DNA of 35,765 nucleotides from Halobacteriales archaeon SW_6_65_15 (GCA_003023465.1 PXSM01000035.1:1-35765); one strand, 5' to 3'; counted from the first letter of the stretch, positions 24,401 through 32,530 are shown. The notes: generated by a model not told the origin, from the sequence alone. Numbers and translations are program-made.

Positions 24401-25635
24401 AGTTCAGTTCCGCTTGCCGTCTCAATTTGATACATCTCTTCAGGCACTTCTCGCTTCCAAACCTTTGTCGCGCGTTTTTGAACGAGGGTCCCATCGTCAC
24501 ACATCGATGGCAGTGGAATATCGACCTCTTGGTAAACACCGTCGTCTATTGGTCTGGGGTCAGTAAGATGGGATTCCACGATTTCGCGGATTGGTCTCTC
24601 TGTTCCATTCGCAAGCGTGACTTTCGTGTCTCCTTTTACACACTTACCCGTGCCGGGGTCCCCGATCAAGAGCATATGCAAATCGCCCCGAATCCGGGAC
24701 TCGTCGGGAAGATGCTTCGTCACGCCGGAGAACAACTGGAGGATCATCGCCAGTTTCTCCTCGTCGTAGCCGTAGATGGCCGGAGCCATCGACTCGACCA
24801 TCTGCTCGTAGATGTCGTCTTCGTTCGAGAGTTCGACGATCTGCTTCTTGTCCTCGTCGGTGATGTCCATCTCCTCGAACTCCTCGTCCTCGATGGTCAC
24901 CGACATGCCGTCCATGTACACGTCGAAGACGGCGGACTTGTCCTGTCCGCTCCCCTGCTGTTCGAGGTGGAGGATGCCCGTGACCGTGACGTGGTCGCCG
25001 GGCGTGACCTCGCCCGTCACGTCGTCCTCGATGTGAACGTCGATGCTCTGGGGCGTCTCCCCACCGCGGAGGCCCTCGGGGCTTTCCTGGACGCGAATCT
25101 TCTGGGAATCGACGAACTCCGACTGGTCGAAGTTGATCTGGAACGGACCCTGTCGCTCGCAGCCCTGACACTCGTGGGGTTCCTGGAAGTCGCCGCTGCT
25201 CTGTGGGATGTAGGTCAAGGTACCGCAGCGCTGGCACTCGAAGGCGGCCTCCTGTATCTTCGGCCGGACGTTGGTCGCCTTCCGGACGATGCCCTGCACG
25301 CTGACGAGCATGTTGACGTGCCGGGCGCGGATTGCGCGGATGTCGGTTATCTCCGGCAGATTCTCCACGCGCACGTGGGCCTGTCCGAGACTCACGTCCA
25401 CGGGGAGGTCGTAGAGACGGAGTGCCTCCTCGGCGTACTCCCGTAGCTGTTCGGGTTGCGAGAGGAAGTCGTCCGCGAGGTCGGCGTCGTATCGGTAGAG
25501 GTCCGACCAATCGACGTACACCGACCGCTGCTCGTTCGGGTAGTTCTGGGCGAGTTCCCCGATCTCGTCGCTGTAGTACCGCCGGTAGAACTGCTCGAAG
25601 TCGTCAATCAGCTCCGTGTTCTCCGCGCGAGCCAT
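21427..25635 (-). CDS. mcm: Replicative helicase MCM containing two inteins
   Basis: A 1402-residue precursor. Removing the two inteins leaves 698 residues, the usual haloarchaeal length. MCM forms the hexameric helicase that unwinds DNA at replication forks. The N-terminal domain has a zinc ribbon (Cys134, 137, 156, 159). Walker A GDPGTGKS is split after Lys331 by intein 1. The loop GKGSSSAGLT is split after Leu540 by intein 2. Walker B LADKGIAAVDELDKM follows at about residues 1086-1099, then sensor 1 (LLGAANPKYG), the arginine finger in LISRFDLIF, and a C-terminal winged helix (EEVMVRADEIGMEQSKAEHE). The extein reading frame is unbroken. Both inteins must splice for a working P-loop. Confidence 0.95.
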   Translation of the reverse strand: MARAENTELIDDFEQFYRRYYSDEIGELAQNYPNEQRSVYVDWSDLYRYDADLADDFLSQPEQLREYAEEALRLYDLPVDVSLGQAHVRVENLPEITDIRAIRARHVNMLVSVQGIVRKATNVRPKIQEAAFECQRCGTLTYIPQSSGDFQEPHECQGCERQGPFQINFDQSEFVDSQKIRVQESPEGLRGGETPQSIDVHIEDDVTGEVTPGDHVTVTGILHLEQQGSGQDKSAVFDVYMDGMSVTIEDEEFEEMDITDEDKKQIVELSNEDDIYEQMVESMAPAIYGYDEEKLAMILQLFSGVTKHLPDESRIRGDLHMLLIGDPGTGKCVKGDTKVTLANGTERPIREIVESHLTDPRPIDDGVYQEVDIPLPSMCDDGTLVQKRATKVWKREVPEEMYQIETASGTELEVTPSHPLFVQSGGEFEAVRGENLRQGDFVAVRESDSVTLTDGGVRSATYGSDASSLLLGSKVGTAQIESIETVDPDYDWVYDLEVAGTHNYLTNNVVSHNSQMISYVQNIAPRSVYTSGKGSSSAGLCVTGDTMIHTDDGFREIRDVVSSELPESVADETAVEKEIGVRTFDREAGAMSDATSSHVWRMPEKPCRRIETNCGKELEASVNTPVLTCGENGIEWTEISDVEAGDYVAVPKYDDLDRTEQSVREFLELTTEKIHLTDDSIEFLRESLTDEFGTLGDAAAELDLSEDFIYSHLRHRHVPLEKLDRILDAIGAERSDVEFERLMIRHGDSITVPDRFDEELMYLLGLVFGDGDISLDRRDGNRGMVRISNGDEALLERAADIFAEKFDKRPEIERQDDRVPCIRVNSATIARLFANAGMETPKTGLALAPELTTAKHADAFLRGLMDADGSVSERDDGSSVLVSTISERLARQVQLVLESYGVRARTRERDRRGTYELADGRTITSKHVQHFVEIYGADVDRYADAIGFALPAKQRALERIVADERRQRETVPVGSALATVDGSAGEYHNNVRRGDNPSRSRVQSMLDDIDLGSAESSVREVADAGLRWDEVVAAVDTGEKEVFDLTVPETHNFVGNGVVTHNTAAAVRDDFGDGQQWTLEAGALVLADKGIAAVDELDKMAADDRSAMHEALEQQKISVSKAGINATLKSRCSLLGAANPKYGRFDQYEPIGEQIDLEPALISRFDLIFTVTDKPNEEEDKRLAEHILQTNYAGQLNTQRTEMSAPNISEEEVNNQTQEVAPTIDPDLLRKYIAYSKRNCFPTMTDEAMETIEDFYVDLRSKGADEDAPVPVTARQLEALVRLAEASARVRISDEVEAEDAERAVDITRSCLQDIGVDPETGQFDADVVETGTSKSQRDRIKNLKQLISEIEEEYEEGAPVEEVMVRADEIGMEQSKAEHEIDKLKQKGEVYEPSTDHLRTT
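22450..24015 (-). mobile_element. MCM intein 2 (large, with LAGLIDADG endonuclease)
   Basis: Residues 541-1062 of the precursor (522 residues). It starts with Cys (CVTGDTMIHTDDG) and ends with His-Asn (NGVVTHN) before extein Thr1063. The two endonuclease motifs are YLLGLVFGDGDIS (near residue 762) and FLRGLMDADGSVS (near 864), both with the acidic catalytic residue. Block F reads EVFDLTVPETHNFVG. Block B reads ELEASVNTPVLT, where the usual His is not in its standard place. The endonuclease would cut intein-free mcm alleles and drive spread. GC content is closer to that of the host than in intein 1. Confidence 0.93.
24097..24642 (-). mobile_element. MCM intein 1 (mini-intein in the Walker A loop)
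   Basis: Residues 332-513 of the precursor (182 residues). It starts with Cys (CVKGDTKVTLANG, block A), has block B with the Thr-x-x-His pattern (EVTPSHPLFV), block F (WVYDLEVAGTHNYLTNN) and ends His-Asn (NVVSHN) before extein Ser514. All residues for splicing are present. There is no LAGLIDADG endonuclease; a short linker (SDSVTLTDGGVRSATYGS) takes its place. Base composition is visibly lower in GC than the surrounding mcm exteins, which suggests recent arrival. Insertion is at the most conserved spot of the helicase, between Lys and Ser of GTGKS. Confidence 0.93.
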
Positions 25636-26054
25636 TCAACGAAGCTTAGTTCCTCATCCCGTAAGAAGTTTCGTAAACGGACTGAAAGTGAAAATGGACG
25701 AAAGCGGGCGGGCCTCGGGGAGACGTGTTCGCTCGACAGGAGGTTCTGCGTCGCTCGAATTCGACACCGAACGAGGGGTAGGATTATCGTGATAGAAGAG
25801 TTGGAGCGAGAGTTGCGGAATGGGGAACAGATCGGAGGCGGCGTCAGCCGCCGGAGGGACGCGGGTTGCGGTTTTCATCAACGTTTTGCAAGCGGGGTGC
25901 TCGCAGAGTACCATTCGTAGACCCGGACTAGAAGATACGTGGTCGACGTTGAGTTGGTGATGCCGTCACCCCTTCCAGATTACGGTTGCTGGTCATTCCG
26001 GTTCTGGAGGGAAACGCACCGAAAAAGAAGGCGATTCGTTCGACCGACAGTTAC
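25636..26054. other. Intergenic region before the island
   Basis: No gene is supported in these 419 bases. The first 30 hold a weak promoter for mcm (minus strand AACTTCTTACGGG). Positions 25862-25894 hold one copy of the 33-base direct repeat that also occurs at 32531-32563. An 86-residue frame on the minus strand (25654-25914) contains the peptide PACKTLMKTATR, encoded by this repeat, and is regarded as spurious. Confidence 0.5.
25862..25894 (+). repeat. Direct repeat, left copy, flanking the island
   Basis: The 33 bases agree with 32531-32563 at 30 positions in the same orientation; the shared core is ACGTTTTGCAAGCG preceded by TTTTCATC. Everything between the copies is the lower-GC five-gene island. 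Confidence 0.75.
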
Positions 26055-27911
26055 CTACTTTCGTTCTCCAACGAACCGGAATTCGTTTTTCTTCAGCTGT
26101 CCGAAGCCGCCACCTCCGAACTTGGGATACTCGACCCACGGATAGGAGAACATCTCTTGACTCTCGTGGAACATCGGAAGCTGGATGACATCGGTCCAGT
26201 TCGCCTCCTCGATTGCTACGTAGCCCTCGTTTCGCGCTTGTTGTGCCTCCTCGCCGGGGCCCACGTTCGCCTGGACTTGGTTCTCCCAGGCGTTTGCCGC
26301 CCGATCTGCGGCTTCCGTTCCGCCCCAGTTCGTGAAGCCGACGTTCCCATCGGCGGACGTGTCCGTGTTGGGCGGGTACAGTAGCTGAAGGAAGTTGTCT
26401 GGTCCGGGCCAGTCGAACGCCCACCCCAAGCCGTATGCATCGATATTCCCGTTGAGTAGCCGCCCTGCGAGCGCGGAGAATTCCAAGCGTTCCAGTTGGA
26501 TGTCCATGTACGCGCTGGACATCTGGTCGCGGATGAGTTGGCCTATCGATCTCCAAGCGTCGGTGTACACCAACAGAGTGAATTCGAATCGTTCACCTTC
26601 GCCGTACCCTGCTTCCTCCATGACGCGACGGGCTTCGTCGAGCCGAGACTCGTTGTATCCGTACGGATAGTTGTTCTCGGCGTGGTCGTCGTACGCGTCG
26701 GCTCCACCGGGATAGATCGACGGCGGCGTGAAGTGGTACGCAGGTACGTACCTCCCCTTGAACACTTCCTCGGTGATCAGTTGCTGATCGACGGCGTACG
26801 CAATCGCTCTCCGGGGCGCTCTGGGGATTCTCTCGGTGTTGAATCCGAGATACGACGAGGTGATTGTAGGAACTCGAAGGTAATCCACCGTCTCGTCGTT
26901 GCGCAACGGCCCGTAAGTACCTACGTCCCGTCCTTGGTCGTCGGTTTCCTCCACCGAGACTTTCGAGGGATCGTAATGCGCGTTGGGGAGTTCGAAGATA
27001 TCCGCATTCTTGTTCGTCGCGTAGGTGAACTGGGCTTCTTCGTCCGAGATGGACCTCCACCGGACCCCACTCACGTGCGGACCGTCTCCGTGATAGTCGT
27101 CGAACGCGCTGAGAACGATTTCGGCGTCTTGCTCGTGTTTCTCGAACGTGAATGGCCCACAGCCGACCGGGTTCGTGGCGAACTCCGACTGGGTCATTTC
27201 ACCGTCGTAATTCGGCACGTCGTCGACGATACCCTCCGGCAGGACGCTGAATGGCGAGAACGCGAGCATCTGCAGTGCGGCGTGGAACGGCTCCTGGAGC
27301 GTTATCTCGACAGTCCGCTCGTCGACCGCGCTCACGGCTAACGTCCCGGGCGAGTACACCTCGGTTGCCTCACCATCCTGGGTTGTCGTTTCCGTTTCGT
27401 GTTCGACGCCGAGCGTATCCAGGATGTAATGTCCGCGCGCGGAGTTCTCCGAGGCGGCGAGTCGTTCGAACGAGTAAACGACGTCGTCAGCCGTCAGTGT
27501 CGCCTCGTTGTGGAACGATACCCCGTCCTTGAGGGTGAACGTGTACGTCCGATCATCGTCGGAAATCTGGTAGTCTGCAGCCAGATGTGACCGTACTTCT
27601 GCTTGTCCGTGGTAATAGTTCGTCAACCCGTCGAAAATATTCACGATGACCGCACTATCGGTACTCGTCGTCTGGGGGACCGTATCGAGGGTCCGTACGC
27701 CAGTCGTTATCAGTTCGAGCCGACGCGCGGGCTCCTCCTGCTCCGACTGCGTTGTATCCTCGGCGTCTGTCTCAGTAGGGTCTGAGGTCTCAGCAGTCGT
27801 GGTAGTCTCTTGATCGCCGCTCCCGCTGCAGCCCGCGAGTGCGACTGCCGTGGCAGCACTTCCAGTGGCACGCAGGAAGTTCCGCCGCGATTGTTTGGTA
27901 TGCTTTTTCAC
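26055..27911 (-). CDS. Peptide ABC transporter substrate-binding lipoprotein
   Basis: A 618-residue extracellular solute-binding protein of family 5 (DppA/OppA type), which captures di- or oligopeptides for import. The N-terminus has a Tat signal (SRRNFLRATG, residues 8-17) and a lipobox ending at Cys28 (ALAGC), followed by a Thr/Glu/Asp-rich linker to about residue 60. Family features are TYTFTLKDGVSFHNEATLTADDVVYSFERL near 130-160, VGCGPFTFEKHE and the RRAIAYAVDQQLITEEVF hinge. No permease or ATPase genes for the transporter are in the window, so it must pair with parts encoded elsewhere. A TATA box at 27935-27940 lies 24-29 bases upstream, with an AACAA-N4-TTGTT repeat beside it. Confidence 0.9.
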   Translation of the reverse strand: MKKHTKQSRRNFLRATGSAATAVALAGCSGSGDQETTTTAETSDPTETDAEDTTQSEQEEPARRLELITTGVRTLDTVPQTTSTDSAVIVNIFDGLTNYYHGQAEVRSHLAADYQISDDDRTYTFTLKDGVSFHNEATLTADDVVYSFERLAASENSARGHYILDTLGVEHETETTTQDGEATEVYSPGTLAVSAVDERTVEITLQEPFHAALQMLAFSPFSVLPEGIVDDVPNYDGEMTQSEFATNPVGCGPFTFEKHEQDAEIVLSAFDDYHGDGPHVSGVRWRSISDEEAQFTYATNKNADIFELPNAHYDPSKVSVEETDDQGRDVGTYGPLRNDETVDYLRVPTITSSYLGFNTERIPRAPRRAIAYAVDQQLITEEVFKGRYVPAYHFTPPSIYPGGADAYDDHAENNYPYGYNESRLDEARRVMEEAGYGEGERFEFTLLVYTDAWRSIGQLIRDQMSSAYMDIQLERLEFSALAGRLLNGNIDAYGLGWAFDWPGPDNFLQLLYPPNTDTSADGNVGFTNWGGTEAADRAANAWENQVQANVGPGEEAQQARNEGYVAIEEANWTDVIQLPMFHESQEMFSYPWVEYPKFGGGGFGQLKKNEFRFVGERK

Positions 27912-27934
27912 ACCACTTCCGTACTCCGAGATGG

Positions 27935-27952
27935 TATAAACAATTACTTGTT
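27935..27952 (-). promoter_or_regulatory. TATA box and candidate operator of the binding-protein gene
   Basis: On the minus strand TTTATA is centred 26 bases before the ATG at 27911. Overlapping its upstream edge is the inverted repeat AACAA-GTAA-TTGTT (27939-27952), a plausible operator. Confidence 0.5.
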
Positions 27953-28002
27953 AAATACCCGCATCTACTCAGGAAAGATAGGATTTCGGGCCCTTAATCT
28001 GA

Positions 28003-29178
28003 CTAATCCAACACTAGCTCGGTGGGATAATCAGTCAGGTTCTCATATCCGTCCTCGGTCACGACGACGAGATCTTCGATTCTGACTCCACCAGTCCCCT
28101 GTTCGTACAGACCTGGCTCTACTGTAACCACGTTACCAGCCTGCAGTTCCTCCCCGCCAAGCCCGAGGCTCGGCTTCTCGTGTACGTCAAGCCCGACTCC
28201 GTGTCCAGTGCTGTGGAAGAAGCCATCCTCGGTCGATTCGTCGGTTCGAAGAGTCGGGTAACCCTCCCGTTCGTAAACGTCACAAACTGCGTCGTGGACG
28301 GTCTCCCCGGTGACACCTGCCTCGATGGTATCTAACGCTGCTTGGTACGCCTCGTACGTCAGTTCGTACCACTCCTGGATACGTTCGGTCGGTTCCCCTT
28401 TGACAAACGTCCGGGTAACGTCTCCGTTGTACCGGGTTCGCTTGTTCATCGGGAAGATATCGACTGTAATCGGCTTACCGGGTTCGAGTGGTCCACTCCC
28501 GTTCTCGTGTGCTCGAGCCGAGTCGGCCCCGCAGGCAACGATACAGTTGTCGAGCCCACATCCTTCTTCGAGCAACGCAATCTCGATGTGTTTCCGGACT
28601 CGTTCGCTCGTCAGGACTTCTCCGTCGTAGTACAGTCGACCATCCTGGACGGACGCAGCGGCGAGCAGGTCCTCTGCAACCGCCACCGCTTTTTCGTTCG
28701 CTTTCTGCGTCTCGCGGATGTGTTCGATTTCCGTATCCGTCTTCACCGCCCGAAGTCCGGAGAGGACGTTGTCGTAGTCGGGAACGACAGTAACGTCCTG
28801 CTCTCGTAACGCGTCGGCTGTCCCGACGGGGAACTCCACCGGAACAGCGACTGTTGAAGCTTCGAGTTCGGCGACGAACTCGGCGATTGCACGGTATCGG
28901 GCTTTTTCTGGACCGTACTCTTCGGCTTTGGTCTGATAATCGAACTCCGAGAGTTTACGTACGGTGTCGCCTGCACTGTCCGTCTTCGCACGAGTGTACT
29001 CGAGTTCGGATACGAGGAGGTGAATGTCTCCTTCGGTGTAGAGAGTAGCGAAGTTGTCGGGCGCGTGGTATCCGGACAGGTAGTACTGGTTCGAGTTTTC
29101 GCCGTCCGCGTCGAGCAAGTAGCCGTCGGCTCCCTTTTCGTCGAGGTGCGAGTCCAACTTCGTCGAGTGAATGGTCAC
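28003..29178 (-). CDS. M24 family metallopeptidase (Xaa-Pro type)
   Basis: A 391-residue cytoplasmic enzyme with an N-terminal creatinase-like domain (residues 1-140) and a C-terminal pita-bread fold. The five metal ligands of M24 peptidases can be placed: Asp in ITVDIFPMN, Asp in YNGDVTRTF, His in [13 protein letters not shown], Glu in VTVEPGLY and Glu in GVRIEDLV. Their presence argues for an aminopeptidase or prolidase and against creatinase, which lacks the metal site. It would cleave short peptides, perhaps with Pro in second place, delivered by the neighbouring binding protein (inference). It has its own TATA-like stretch (29201-29210). Confidence 0.9.
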   Translation of the reverse strand: MTIHSTKLDSHLDEKGADGYLLDADGENSNQYYLSGYHAPDNFATLYTEGDIHLLVSELEYTRAKTDSAGDTVRKLSEFDYQTKAEEYGPEKARYRAIAEFVAELEASTVAVPVEFPVGTADALREQDVTVVPDYDNVLSGLRAVKTDTEIEHIRETQKANEKAVAVAEDLLAAASVQDGRLYYDGEVLTSERVRKHIEIALLEEGCGLDNCIVACGADSARAHENGSGPLEPGKPITVDIFPMNKRTRYNGDVTRTFVKGEPTERIQEWYELTYEAYQAALDTIEAGVTGETVHDAVCDVYEREGYPTLRTDESTEDGFFHSTGHGVGLDVHEKPSLGLGGEELQAGNVVTVEPGLYEQGTGGVRIEDLVVVTEDGYENLTDYPTELVLD

Positions 29179-29263
29179 ACTACCGATACTGGGAATGCAG
29201 TATTAAGTGATACGGTGCCAGAGAATGTCACCCGATACTGCAGTGAGAAGATGGTTCTTCGAC

Positions 29264-30409
29264 TCAGATGAAGTTCTGCTCGTCCGTCGTTGCTCCCCGC
29301 TCGAAACGGGAACTGCTGAACTCGGACACGTCGGCCAGCGAAGCGGTACCGTCCACGACGAGTTCACTCACGATTTGCCCGGTCGCCGGAGCGTGCATGA
29401 ACCCGTGGCCGGAAAACCCAACGGCGTTGATGAATCCAGGGATCGACTCCTCGATGATCGGGTTCTGGTCCGGAGTAAGCGCGTACAGACCCGTGATGCT
29501 ATCTCTGACTTCGGTATCCGGACCGAAGTATCCCGCCAGTTCCGTAACCCCCTCCAGGACGTCGGTCGTCCACGGTAAATCCACGTTCGACTGATACGCG
29601 TCAGGGTCAGCCTCGACCAGCGTCTCGGTGTGACCGCTGATGACCATGACTTCCGAATCTTCCGGATAGAAGACGGCCCCGCCGTCTAGATCCATCGTCA
29701 GCGGGAGCGTTTCCGGGGACGATTCGGCCGGTTCGACGAGCAACAGACGCCTGAGCGTCGGTTTGACAGGAATGTTTATTCCGGCCAGTTCCGCAACGTC
29801 GCCCGCCCAGGCACCGGCCGCGTTGACCACAAAGTCGGTGACCTGACGGCCTTCCGTCGTTTCGACGCCCGTAACCGTGCCGCCCTCGTCCTGGTAAACG
29901 GCAGTGACTTCGACACCTTCTCTCACGTCCGTGCCCGCCCCGCGGGCCGCGTCGGCGTAGCCTTGAAGTGCAAGGTGTGGATCGACGAATTCGTCGTCGG
30001 GTGAGTAGGAAGCACCGACGAACTGCTCGGCGTGTAGTTCCGGACAGTACGCCGTCGCCTCTTCGGGAGACAAGAACTCGTTCGAAACTCCCAGTTCGTT
30101 TTGCATCTCGACGTCCGCGCGCAGTTTCTCGGCAGTATCTTCCTCCCGGGCCAGAAAAAGATATCCTGTGGGCCTGTGGCGAATGTCGACGCCGAATTCG
30201 TCCTCGAAGTCGTCCCAGACGCGCTTGCTCTCGATTGAGAGGATCACGTTCGCGGGCGTCGAGTACTGGGTCCGAATCCCACCACCGTATCCGGTACTTC
30301 CGGCTCCTAGTCGGGATTTCTCGTACAACGTCACGTCGATATCTTCCTGCGATAGATAGTAGGCGCAAGCGACACCGACGATTCCCCCACCGACGACTGT
30401 GACGTGCAT
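29264..30409 (-). CDS. FAD-dependent amine/amino-acid oxidoreductase (DadA/SoxB-like)
   Basis: A 381-residue flavoenzyme of the D-amino-acid oxidase superfamily. It oxidises the C-N bond of an amino acid or secondary amine to an imine. The dinucleotide-binding motif VVGGGIVGVACAYYL is at residues 4-18, with the ribose-binding Glu in VTLYEKS. Later motifs are NAAGAWAGDVAELAG and the C-terminal flavin-contact segment GFSGHGFMHAPATGQIVSEL. Possible substrates include sarcosine, proline, glycine or D-amino acids; the sequence does not decide. The downstream M24 gene starts 85 bases after its stop, and RidA lies upstream, so the three look functionally linked. Confidence 0.88.
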   Translation of the reverse strand: MHVTVVGGGIVGVACAYYLSQEDIDVTLYEKSRLGAGSTGYGGGIRTQYSTPANVILSIESKRVWDDFEDEFGVDIRHRPTGYLFLAREEDTAEKLRADVEMQNELGVSNEFLSPEEATAYCPELHAEQFVGASYSPDDEFVDPHLALQGYADAARGAGTDVREGVEVTAVYQDEGGTVTGVETTEGRQVTDFVVNAAGAWAGDVAELAGINIPVKPTLRRLLLVEPAESSPETLPLTMDLDGGAVFYPEDSEVMVISGHTETLVEADPDAYQSNVDLPWTTDVLEGVTELAGYFGPDTEVRDSITGLYALTPDQNPIIEESIPGFINAVGFSGHGFMHAPATGQIVSELVVDGTASLADVSEFSSSRFERGATTDEQNFI

Positions 30410-30506
30410 ACGCCGTGTGTCGGAAGCGGATGGCTAAAGTGTTCCCTTCGAAATGAAACTGTTACACTCCGATAGTCAGTGATACCATAATACGCCACCT
30501 GCCGGG

Positions 30507-30893
30507 CTACGCTACGACCGCTTCGACCTCGATCTCCAACAACAACTCCTCCTTCGGCAATCCAGAGATTTCGACCATCGTGTTCGCAGGTTTGACGTCG
30601 CCGAAGACCTCCCGGTGCGCCCGGCCGATCTCCTCCCAATCCGAGAAGTCCGTGACGTAGACCCGGCTCTGGACGACGTCGTCAATCGACGCGTCCGCCT
30701 CGTGAAGTGCGTCCTCAATGACTTCTAGAATGTATTTGGTCTGTTCGTACGGGTCGCCTGGGGCGACGACCTCCCCGTCCCGTAGTGCCGCAGTTCCTGA
30801 CACTTTGACGACGTTTCCTTTTCGAACCGCTCGCGAGTAGCCGAACTGCTCCTCGAACGTACTGCCGGACGAGACGGTGATTCTCTCGGACAT
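30507..30893 (-). CDS. RidA family enamine/imine deaminase
   Basis: A 128-residue protein of the RidA/YjgF family, trimeric enzymes that hydrolyse reactive 2-imino acids to ketoacids and ammonia. Features are FGYSRAVRKGNVVKVSGTAA near the N-terminus, the central VQSRVYVTDFSDWEEIGRAH, with the Arg that binds the carboxylate, and the C-terminal ANTMVEISGLPKEELLLEIE, with the conserved Glu. Its neighbour downstream is an oxidase that should make imines, which gives it a clear role. A TATA-like TTTAAT (about 30922-30928) lies some 30 bases before the ATG. Confidence 0.92.
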   Translation of the reverse strand: MSERITVSSGSTFEEQFGYSRAVRKGNVVKVSGTAALRDGEVVAPGDPYEQTKYILEVIEDALHEADASIDDVVQSRVYVTDFSDWEEIGRAHREVFGDVKPANTMVEISGLPKEELLLEIEVEAVVA

Positions 30894-31023
30894 CGGTACT
30901 ACGTGGACGCAGTGGTCGATTAAAGGTTGTGTCCGCCGACAAAACGGATCGTGGTGCGGTCTGGTCCGTCGTTTGAACTACGACCGGCATGGCCGAGCGA
31001 GACTTCGAAAAGCTACTGGTGAA

Positions 31024-32178
31024 CTACGCGCCGGTAGGAGTGCCGTGAGTTTCGAGGGCGTCGAGGGCACGCTCTATCTCGTCGGCCGTCGTGTAGAAGT
31101 GTGGGGACAACCGTACCCCACCTGCCCGCGTACTGAGATTGAAGCCATCTTCCATCAACGCGTTTGCGACCGATTCCGGCGACTGTACCTGTACGTTCAC
31201 GACTCCGCCCCGATACGCATCCCGGCGAGGTGTTCGCACCGTGAATCCGCGCTCCTGAGCACCTTCGATCAGTCGCGCCGTGTGTTCGACGACTCGGTCG
31301 CGGATCGACTCGACGCCGACCTCCTGGATGATGCTCATGCCAGCGCTCGCCTGATACGCGTTTGGAGCGGGCGGCGTCCCGAGTTCGAATCGGCGTGCTC
31401 CGCTCGCGTACTCGGGACGTTCGGTCTCGAAACCGAACACGTCCTCGACGCCGAACCACCCGAGGTTTGCTGGTTCCAATTTCGCTGCTAAGTCGCGGTC
31501 GACGTAAAGGAACGCAATACCGGGCCCGCCTAGAAGGAATTTGAGCGTTCCGGCGGTCAGCATGTCGATCTCCTGTTTTTCGACGTCTATCGGCACGACG
31601 CCGACCGACTGGTATGCATCGAGAAACAAGTACCCACCCTGATCGTGGACCACGTCGGCGACCGCTTTTGGATTCATCAGTCCACCCGTGAACGAGAACG
31701 CATGGGACGTACAGACCATCGCCGTGTCGTCGGTGATTGCATCGGCGTACGCATTCACAGGGATACGTAGGCCATCCGGCGATTCGACGACGCGAAGATG
31801 TGCATCGCGGCGTCGCTCTTGGGCCCGCCAGAACTGTGGAATAGTCGGGAATTCGAGATCGGACGTCACCACTGCATCCTTATCGTCGTAATCGAACGCG
31901 CTTGCCACCTGTGCTAACGCCTGAGTTGCAGAGGATGCGACGGCAATCTCATCGGAGTCGGCGTTTATGAGGTCCGCAAACCCTTCTTTCGCCTCGTCGA
32001 CTTTCGCGAGCCACGTCTGCCACGGGTTTGCCTCTTCGATCCAGACCCGTTCACATTCCCGACGCGCCTCACGGCCGCGCTCGGGAAGCGGCGACGCCGA
32101 ACAGTTGTTGAGGTGGACTCGACCCTCGTCAACAACTGCAGGAAACTCCTCCCGCCACTCGGCCAGTGAATTCGCCAT
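31024..32178 (-). CDS. Class V aminotransferase family enzyme
   Basis: A 384-residue PLP enzyme of the aminotransferase class V fold, the group with cysteine desulfurases, kynureninase and isopenicillin N epimerase. Features are VHLNNCSASPLPERG near residue 20, ASSATQALAQVASAF near 81, CTSHAFSFTGGLMNP near 160, LFLDAYQSVGVVPID (the Asp contacting the PLP nitrogen) and TAGTLKFLLGGPG, with the PLP lysine Lys213. The short active-site Cys loop of desulfurases is not evident, so racemase, lyase or transaminase activity is more likely. It is the most upstream gene of the island, with a TATA-like stretch at 32200-32207. Confidence 0.88.
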   Translation of the reverse strand: MANSLAEWREEFPAVVDEGRVHLNNCSASPLPERGREARRECERVWIEEANPWQTWLAKVDEAKEGFADLINADSDEIAVASSATQALAQVASAFDYDDKDAVVTSDLEFPTIPQFWRAQERRRDAHLRVVESPDGLRIPVNAYADAITDDTAMVCTSHAFSFTGGLMNPKAVADVVHDQGGYLFLDAYQSVGVVPIDVEKQEIDMLTAGTLKFLLGGPGIAFLYVDRDLAAKLEPANLGWFGVEDVFGFETERPEYASGARRFELGTPPAPNAYQASAGMSIIQEVGVESIRDRVVEHTARLIEGAQERGFTVRTPRRDAYRGGVVNVQVQSPESVANALMEDGFNLSTRAGGVRLSPHFYTTADEIERALDALETHGTPTGA

Positions 32179-32259
32179 GCGATTATGAACATCGGGTGTA
32201 CGTATTAGTTCTAGCGTAACACGTTAGTTTGCCTAGAAACGTCAAGAGCGTTGGATTCG

Positions 32260-32520
32260 ATGCGCGAATCTAACACCGAAACCGCGGCAGACGCTCGCGC
32301 CGCGAACGATGACGTGATCGAGGACTCGAGAGAGCGGACTCCGGACGTCCCGCCGTGGGCGTTCGAACCGAAGACGCAGGACGAGGAACCGTGGATGCGA
32401 GATGATATTCGCGCCGTTGCGCGGTGCTCCGGGTTGTGCCGACAGTGTGGAACCGCCGGGATTCGAACCGGAGCGAGACGGTCCGGGACGCTCACCTGCG
32501 GTCGGGTTCGTAGTGGATGA
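32260..32520 (+). CDS. Possible small acidic protein, doubtful
   Basis: An 86-codon frame starting MRESNTETAADARAANDDV. The first 50 residues are acidic with G or C mostly in third codon positions, as in real haloarchaeal genes (PDVPPWAFEPKTQDEEPW). The last 30 run through a tRNA-like segment and are Arg/Gly/Thr-rich, so the true protein, if any, is damaged or ends differently. No TATA box is evident. It may be a leftover of a lost gene. Confidence 0.25.
   Translation: MRESNTETAADARAANDDVIEDSRERTPDVPPWAFEPKTQDEEPWMRDDIRAVARCSGLCRQCGTAGIRTGARRSGTLTCGRVRSG
32440..32475 (-). other. tRNA 3'-end-like relic
   Basis: On the minus strand the segment reads CCGGTTCGAATCCCGG followed by CGGTTCCACA, which looks like a T-arm and acceptor 3' strand. 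No matching 5' acceptor strand (GGAACCG) or anticodon arm was found at the expected distance, so it is not a complete tRNA. It lies between the island and the real tRNA-Pro. Confidence 0.45.
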
Positions 32521-32530
32521 CGGACCGATT

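Noticed and set aside
24427-25446. 339-codon frame antisense to mcm
   Set aside because: The mcm strand has a continuous and highly conserved helicase frame; the antisense product has no motif.
21427-25635. Reading the extra segments of MCM as family insertions rather than inteins
   Set aside because: Both segments start with Cys, end in His-Asn before Ser or Thr and carry intein blocks A, F and G; one has LAGLIDADG motifs.
28003-29178. Creatinase as identity of the M24 protein, giving a creatine to sarcosine to glycine route with the FAD oxidase
   Set aside because: All five metal ligands of M24 metallopeptidases are present, which creatinase lacks.
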